From Azolla caroliniana (Eukaryota > Polypodiophyta), in the NCBI GenBank assembly GCA_043228905.1, contig JBHGNT010000014.1, forward strand, positions 10,230,001 through 10,294,000: 64,000 nucleotides of DNA. Direction: 5' to 3'. This document shows positions 57,909 to 64,000 of the stretch, in pieces. Each line of letters opens with the position of its first letter. Position 1 is the stretch's first letter. A model generated the notes under the pieces. The model was not told where the DNA came from and did no database searches. It saw only the letters and a list, made by a program, of their open reading frames with translations. The position numbers were made by a program, and so were the translations under genes.

Positions 57909-58903
57909 ATGAAAGGGTCGGATCTTGCAGAGGCCATGGCTTCGGCCGTGGATCGGATATTGAGTGCACGCGAGGGCACCGGCGCCCTCGACAGAGCCAT
58001 TGAGGCGGTCATCGATACGATCGGCCGGTTCAGTGGAAAGGATGCCACGAAGTATTTGGCGTCCTACGGGGCAGAAATGCTGATGCGGGACATTCCGGAA
58101 GAGAGGCGTCTTGCCGGGTTTCCTCGAGAGGCGTCTTGCCGGGTTTCCTCGAGTGGCGATGCCGAGCATCCATGCGGAGATGCTCGAGGTGCGGCCGGAG
58201 AGCCGTACCTGGGAGGAGTTCGAAGGCTGACTCCTAGAAAAATACGGGCTGGACGACGCGCTCCGGCTTTTGAAACGGGACTTCATGGAATGGGTGGAGT
58301 CCCCCGGCAAGGGAAGAAACGCGTCGGCACTCCTCCGGGAGTTTGAGGAACGCTTTGCGCGCCTTTCGGCGCTTGACCGAACCGTTCTAGATACGAGCCG
58401 GGTCCTACTGTTCGTCAAGTCGGTGGACGAGCGGGACCGGGATCAAGTCGGCTCCTTGCTAGAAACCGAAGACGGGCTGACGATCGACTGGACTGCGGTT
58501 AAGAGAGTCTGTGGCCATTTTGACAAGCGGCGAGAATGGGCTGACAACGGGGCGGCCGGAGCGGGCTCTGTCACAGCAAGGAGGCTTGAAATGGCACCGG
58601 AAGGGCGAAGGGAAGAGACCCGGGAATGGCTCGAAACCGGTCCGGCTTCGACCGGCATGGTCAGTGGCTCGTCGGGCGATAAAGGATCTCCAGATCGCCC
58701 AGACTCGAAGGGAAGGCGGCGAACCGGCTCGTGACCGACGGCCGGCAGCAGGGAACAGGTGCATGTGGTGCGACGAGGTCGGCCACATTCGGAAGGACTG
58801 TGGCGATTTCGCGGAGGCGTTGAGGAACCAGGTGGTGTACCTCTGGGAAGGCCGGGTGCATGCCGGCGATACCAGGACGGGCGCCATTCGGTCCAATTTC
58901 TGA
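57909..58903 (+). pseudogene. gypsy-3 gag, frameshifted
   Basis: Starts MKGSDLAEAMASAVDRILSA at 57,909, 44 nt after the LTR. An alpha-rich capsid-like region follows (GKDATKYLASYGAEMLMRDI). A 25-bp tandem duplication (58101-58125 and 58126-58150) shifts the frame. Gag then continues as RLLKRDFMEWVESPGKGRN and FEERFARLSALDRTV in another frame after a TGA near 58,230. A second shift occurs before the zinc knuckle CMWCDEVGHIRKDC (58,760). It ends at 58,903 after the deletion junction, where protease should follow. Confidence 0.85.
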
Positions 58904-59102
58904 CGGTGCGACCAAACCACGAGCGGAACCGCGAATCCCTCGGTGGTGAGAACCGGGAGGATTTTTAGAGAGGGCTGCCAAGGCGTGGGGCCGAGACAGT
59001 CCGGACACTCGGGAAAGACCCCACAACTGTACAATAGAACCGAAACCGAAGAATCCTTGTACGATGGGTAGAAAAATTTGCTTCTCCAACAACGGAGGGT
59101 GT

Positions 59103-62100
59103 ATGATAGTCGGCATCGTTGGCCGAGAGAAGGCAAGGGCGGAAGAGCGACTTTGAGCGTGCGGAGTCCTCGGCTCGGACGAGGAAATCAGCGGAGCCGT
59201 GGAGGCGGTCTCCTTCGACGACACCTTGGGTATGCTGAGGAAGGAAGCCAGAGAAGACCTTAACGAAGACCGGACGATACCGGTATGTTCCGAAGAGATA
59301 TACGAAGTCATCGCGAGCTTCAGTCAGGGGCTCGGGTCGGACATGATGACCCGAGTTAGCACGAAGTACAAGATTGTGGACCGGAAGGTAAGGCCCGTCG
59401 CGGCACCCTTGCCGGAGGGCAGCGAGTCCCGAATCAGAGGGGTTGTGTCGGACCCCAGTTTGCAAGATCCGGTCTGCATAGGACACACTTTCACCGATGG
59501 GACGCTTCGGGAGCTCAAAATCGGTGGGGGCGGGTTCCTACTACCGGCGGAGGAAGACCGGTTTCGGAGAATGCTCGGAAGGCACGGGAAAGCCTTCGCA
59601 TTCTCACCTGAAGAGATCGGGTGCGTAGACCCAACAATCGTGGAGCCGATGGTGATATTCACGGTACCGCATGTACCGTGGAATCTCAAGCCGATTACGG
59701 TACCAAGAGCTCACATCCCGAGGTTGATGGAGCTACTTAGACAGAAAGTCGATATGGGCATTCTCGAACCGTCGAGTGCCCCATACTCGAACCGATGGTT
59801 TACCGTACCGAAGAAAAACGGAACATTGCGCTTCATTCAAGACCTGCAGCCGGTCAACAGAGTGACCATTCGGAACGCATGAATCGGACCGACCATAGAC
59901 GAGTTCGCGGAGGCCTTCGCCGGAAGGTCGATTTACTCGATTGGTGATCTGTACTCAGGGTATGACCAGTTCCAGCTAACCGTGGAGAGCAGAGACATTA
60001 CGACGATGCGAATTCCCCTCGGCCTAGTGCGAATGTGTACCCTGCCGCAAGGAGGGACTAACTCGGTGGCCCACATGGTGAATGCAATGAACAAGGTACT
60101 GAGGGATTGCATCCCGGATGTCACCATGCCGTTTCTAGATGACATCCCGATCAAGGGGTGCCCGGTGGAAGAGAAGGACGAGACACTCGGGCCGAACGGA
60201 TGCCGGCGATTCGTGGCAGCACACATCGACGACTGCGAGAAGGTGCTACAAAGGCTAGAGGATGCGAGGCTCACCTTCTCCGGGGAGAAATCGGCCTTCG
60301 GGCAATCAGAAATCCTGGTGGTCAGACAACTATGTGGACCATATGGCCAGAAGCCGTCTCCGGCAAAGGTAGAAGCCATCTCCACGATGAAGACCGACTG
60401 TAGCTCGGTTACGGAAGTTCGGAGGTTCCTGGGGGCGTGCGCGTTTTACCACATATGGATCCCGCATTACGCCCACGTTGCGGAGCCGCTATACGGGTTG
60501 CTGAAGAAGGGACGAAAATTCGAGTGGCGAGACGAGCACACGGAGTCGGTCCGGAAGCTGAAGGAAGCTCTTGCGGCAGCACTGGTGTTCCGGAAGGCTG
60601 TCTACGAGAAGGGTACCCCGGTATACATAACGGTGGATACGAGCCCGACCGGGATCGGATGGGTCGTCAACCAAGAAGACGGGGACGGCATTCGGTTCCC
60701 GATCCGATTCGGCGCGAAGGTCCTCAGTGAGCGACAGCGAGGGTACGCCCAGGTTAAACGCGAACTCTGGGGTATCGTTTCGGCAGTAAAGGCCGACAAA
60801 GACTACCTAATCGGGACAGAAGTGGTTATCGAGACGGATTGCCTGCCTATTCTCGGCATGGTTTCCGGATGCGCGACACCAAACCTGGCGATGCTCAGGT
60901 GGATAGCGTACATCAAGTCCCTAGACCCGGAAATACGACACATTTCCGGAAAGGACAACACCATGGTCGACATGCTTTCGAGGGCGAGGTTTGATGACGA
61001 GGGCGGCATGGTTTCGGAGGACGAAGGAGTCGGCGTGGACTTCTTCGAGGCAGCGTACATGACGACCGATGGGACGAGCACTCCGGCGCTTAACGGCTTC
61101 GACGAGAGCAAGTACGACGGCGAGTGGCTACAGATCGGTGGGTTCTTAAGGACCATGACGCCGGATGCGTCATGGACGAGGGACGAGACCAGCCGGATCC
61201 GGAAGAAAGCATACCGATTCTTTCTCCGGGACGGATACTTATGGAAGCACCCGAAGAAAAGGAACGGCGTCCCGCTCCGGGTGGTGGCGATGAAGGAAGA
61301 ACAGGAGGAGCTGCTGACGGCCTACCACGACAGCCCTTGGGCTAGACACCGTGGAACGTGGGCCACGTTCGAGAAGATAAAGGGTAAGTACTGGTGGCCG
61401 GGACTGTACCAGGACGTGCATCGGTTTGTGACAACTTGCGAGAGCTGCCAGATGCACTCCGTAGTCCGACATCGGGACGAGCTTCACCCTACGTACCCTC
61501 CGACCATCCACTTCAAATGGATGGTAGATCTGGTCACGATGCCGATGGGAGTAGGACAGATGCGGTATCTGGTCCTGGCTCGGGAAGATCTGACGAACCA
61601 GGTGGAGGGCCGAGCCCTTCAGAACAAAACGACCGTGGCCGTATGTTGGTTCCTGATCGAGGACGTGATATGCCGGTACGGGTGCGTCGGGAAGATCGTG
61701 GCTGATCGCGGGGAGTTGGACGCCGAAGAGGCCGAGGAGCTGTTCGACCGGTTAGGAGTCAAGCTCTCGCTTACCACTGCGTACAATCCGGAGGCGAATG
61801 GGAAGGTGGAGCGCAGGCACGGACCGATCGTCAAGGCGTTAGTTCGGGCATGCGGAGGACAAGTCGGGAACTGGCCGCGGCTGCTGCCTTACGCGTTGTG
61901 GGCTGACCGAACTACGCACAGTTCGGTAACCGGATTCATGCCGGCAGAGCTCATGTTTGGGCAGAAGCCGATCATGCCGATGGAACGTACGATCTCCTCA
62001 TGGGCAACCGTGGACTGGAGAGACGAGATGAGCCGGGAGGAACTGTTGACGGCGCGCATACGACAGCTTGAGCGAAGGCCGGAGGACGTGGAGCAGGCTG

Positions 62101-62462
62101 CGGGAAGGCTTCAGGTGGCAAGGACGAGGAACAAAGCCCGGTTCGACCGAACGCACCGTCTCCGACCGAAGAAGATCGAGGAAGGCGACTGGGTGCTAGT
62201 TTACGACAGCAGCCTCGACAACCAGCACCGAGCGACACGAAAGTTCGCAAGAAGGTGGTTCGGGCCTTACGTGGTACAAAGCGCCAACGACAACGGGACG
62301 TACCATCTGGCGGAATTCGATGGTACGAGAATGGCGATACCGGTAGCTGGGAAGCGGATCAAAGCGTTCAAGAAGCGTCACGACGACGAGCCGGATCCGG
62401 TTAACCTGGACCGCGACGACGAACGATCCGAAACCGAGGAAGAACCGACGGGCGGGGAATGA
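59103..62462 (+). pseudogene. gypsy-3 pol (RT, RNase H, integrase), almost intact
   Basis: One frame of 1,120 codons with only two stops: TGA at 59154 (CGA in gypsy-2) and TGA at 59880 (GGA in gypsy-2). The last 826 codons (from 59,982) are fully open. RT boxes HVPWNLKPITVPRAHIPR, FLDDIPIKG; RNase H with D (VYITVDTS), E (KRELWGIV) and D (VIETDCLP); integrase HHCC (HDSPWARHRGTW...CESCQ), D,D,E (KWMVDLV, IVADRGELD, NPEANGKVERR); GPY module RWFGPYVVQ. No chromodomain. Reverse transcription and integration functions would be encoded, but the protease is missing from this copy. Confidence 0.93.
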
Positions 62463-62535
62463 AGGCTGGACCGGTTTTCTCCATCCCAACTCAATTTGGC
62501 ACATGCCGGTGGATGCGCGGTTAGGTGGGGGCGGA

Positions 62536-63174
62536 TGTCGTGAAGAAAACCGTCCACAAGCGGAATCGGTGCACCGGGGCGTAGGAATCGGCTCTTCATG
62601 CCTGTACGCCTTATATTGTACATAAGGGAGAATTAGGTACATAGGAGATCCTAAGTAGGTAGATTTAGTGGGTAGGAAGTAAAGGGGAAACGGCTCCTTC
62701 CTTGCCTATAAAAGGAGGGAGACGAGAAGGGGGATGGGATCGCGGAATCAGAGAGGACGAAGTGCTGTCGGATTGCGTGCCGAAGGCTTCTCTCTCTTCC
62801 ATACTCTGTAGTTCCTTTCTGTGCAGGTTTCGGGAGGCTCGCGCTGCTCTGAGGAATGCTCGAGTGCTTCCGGTAGCACCTCCATCCTACTCCTTTCTTT
62901 TTGTGTGTTTACGAACAGGCGTCGACATCTGTTCGCCGGCCTGTTCGGTTGTAACGGACTTCGTGTCTTGTTGTTTGTCTTTGTTAATAGATACATACAT
63001 TCGTGTCTCTCTGTGTCGCTGTCCCACTCGCGTCTTTGTGTCGAAGGGCCGTGTCCCTGTGAATCTACGGTCGCACCTAGTGGGTCTCTTCCCTTCTCCT
63101 TTCTCTCTTGCTCTTCGGTACAAGACCCCCGAGGTCCCGCCTCGTTCCATGCATCCGTGAGGAATACCTTGACA
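62536..63174 (+). repeat. 3' LTR of gypsy-3
   Basis: 639 bp, the same length as the 5' LTR, preceded by the GGTGGGGGCGGA polypurine tract. Confidence 0.93.
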
Positions 63175-63372
63175 GCGTGGACAAAGCACATCGCAGTGCA
63201 CTATCACTTCATCCGAGAGCGCGTTCTAGCTAGCAATGTCGACCTACAACACATTAGCACAAATCTTCAAACGGCTAACATCTTCACTAAAGCCTTAGGA
63301 GCCGACAAGCTGTGACAATTGATGACCGATCTCGGATTGACGATCCCTGACCTGCCAAGCTTGAGGGGGAGT
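63175..63372 (+). pseudogene. copia-4 RNase H, C-terminal end
   Basis: WTKHIAVHYHFIRERVLASN, VDLQHISTNLQTANIFTKAL, then a TGA at 63313-63315 (CGA expected), LMTDLGLTIPDLPSLRG. It ends with a polypurine tract GCTTGAGGGGGAG (63,359-63,371). Confidence 0.88.
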
Positions 63373-63681
63373 ACTGAAGACATTACACAATAATGCATGG
63401 ATTCCGCAAACCGTGTACATTACGCAATAACGCGTGGATTCCGCAAGCCGCGCACACTACGCAAGAACGTGTGGATTACGCAACCATGCAATGAAGCCGC
63501 GAAGAGCTGATCTACCGCGCAAAGCCGCGAAGAAAGACGCAAGCCGAAGCACAAACTTCGCAACTACGCACAACGCAAGCTGGAGCACGGATTCCGCAAC
63601 TCCGCATAAATGCGAGTCGACGCGGACTCTGGAACGTGAGTCGAAGCGGATTTCGGATACCGTCTGAAACTGACCCGACTT
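63373..63681 (+). repeat. tandem-repeat spacer between two polypurine tracts of copia-4
   Basis: Three imperfect units of about 36 bp built on CATTACGCAATAACGCGTGG and ATTCCGCAA (63,378-63,490). These are followed by a region full of CGCAA/CCGCGAAG words. Copia elements normally pass from RNase H to the 3' LTR directly; here a second polypurine tract GAGCTTGAGGGGGCG lies at 63,682-63,696. Confidence 0.75.
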
Positions 63682-63696
63682 GAGCTTGAGGGGGCG

Positions 63697-64000
63697 TGTT
63701 GAGAATCAAGCTCAACTTGGTCTACTGTGTGAACTCACCTTAAGAGTGAATAGACACTCCAACGGTCAAGAGTCACCATTATGTCACCTCTTTGTATTCT
63801 AGCATTTAGTATGAGTCATCGAATCATATTCTATGACACATAACTTATGAGCTTTCACATTCCCCATGCTCCATGAGTCTTGTAGTTAATGAAGAGAGAG
63901 GGTGACTATATAAAGCACCCTCCTCCCACCTTGTAGAGTGTTGAGTCTTTCTCCTTTGTTAATACACTTTTACCTTGCGTATTATCTGTGTATTATTCCT
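63697..64000 (+). repeat. 3' LTR of copia-4 (runs off the window)
   Basis: Starts TGTTGAGAATCAAGCTCAAC right after the second polypurine tract. TATA box GACTATATAAAGC at about 63,906. The end is outside the window. Confidence 0.8.

Larger units (their letters stand above)
57227..63174 (+). mobile_element. gypsy-3: structurally complete Ty3/gypsy element inserted in copia-4
   Basis: Two 639-bp LTRs (57227-57865 and 62536-63174) with TGTCG...GACA ends. PBS at 57,869, gag, pol and a polypurine tract. TSD GCGT at 57223-57226 and 63175-63178; joining the flanks restores the copia-4 RNase H frame (VFHA-WTKHI). The LTRs differ at about 18 positions by eye (roughly 3 percent), nearly all transitions, making it the youngest datable insertion here. 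A 1,036-bp deletion relative to gypsy-2 removes the gag C-terminus and protease. Confidence 0.95.

Noticed and set aside
63378-63490. Possible CRISPR-like array
   Set aside because: Three imperfect 36-bp units without constant-length spacers in a plant retroelement; this is a simple tandem repeat.

Overview
The window is nuclear DNA of a land plant. It holds two host genes, a galacturonosyltransferase (GAUT, GT8 family) with GT-AG introns and the plant U11/U12-31K minor-spliceosome protein, in a background of LINEs, copia, Ty3/gypsy and hAT elements. Nothing bacterial, organellar or CRISPR-like is visible. The high density of nested elements points to a large, repeat-rich genome. The main Ty3/gypsy family does not look like the common angiosperm lineages, which could suggest a non-seed plant or gymnosperm, but I cannot name the organism.

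Layout. 1-6.9 kb: a decayed L1-type LINE on the minus strand whose ORF1 appears to be split by a 5'-truncated copia fragment. 7.6-8.1 kb and 15.0-15.6 kb: two short non-autonomous hAT-like elements with target-site duplications (TSDs). 9.6-14.2 kb, minus: a three-exon GAUT gene (about 540 aa). 17.2-18.0 kb, plus: the uninterrupted U11/U12-31K gene (264 aa). 19.3-20.1 kb: a solo LTR interrupted by a 5'-truncated LINE. 20.3-25.1 kb: gypsy and LINE relics. 28.3-33.0 kb, minus: an RTE-like LINE with a coiled-coil ORF1 and a microsatellite tail.

33.7-64 kb is almost entirely nested LTR retrotransposons. A chromodomain gypsy relic (33.7-35.4) abuts copia-1. Copia-1 is interrupted by a complete but internally deleted copia-2 (36,951-40,445, TSD GTGCG), a solo LTR (40,693-41,320) and gypsy-1 (minus, from 41,565). 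Gypsy-1 meets gypsy-2 (plus) head to head at about 46,570. Gypsy-2 ends with an LTR at 51,381-52,010 that lies in copia-3 (minus, 52,011-56,634). Copia-3 lies in copia-4 (plus). Copia-4 is interrupted again by the structurally complete gypsy-3 (57,227-63,174, TSD GCGT) and continues to the window end.

The two host genes have no visible functional link to each other; one acts in Golgi pectin/cell-wall synthesis and the other in U12-type intron splicing. The most interesting material is the gypsy family. Its pol (RT-RNase H-integrase) is a separate ORF about 135-140 nt downstream of gag-protease, its protease has a D-H-G rather than D-S/T-G active-site motif in two diverged copies, and its decay in copy 2 is almost purely C-to-T nonsense with the pol frame retained over 3.3 kb. 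No new host defence or metabolic system was found. All similarity statements come from reading the sequence and from memory of the families; no database search was possible.
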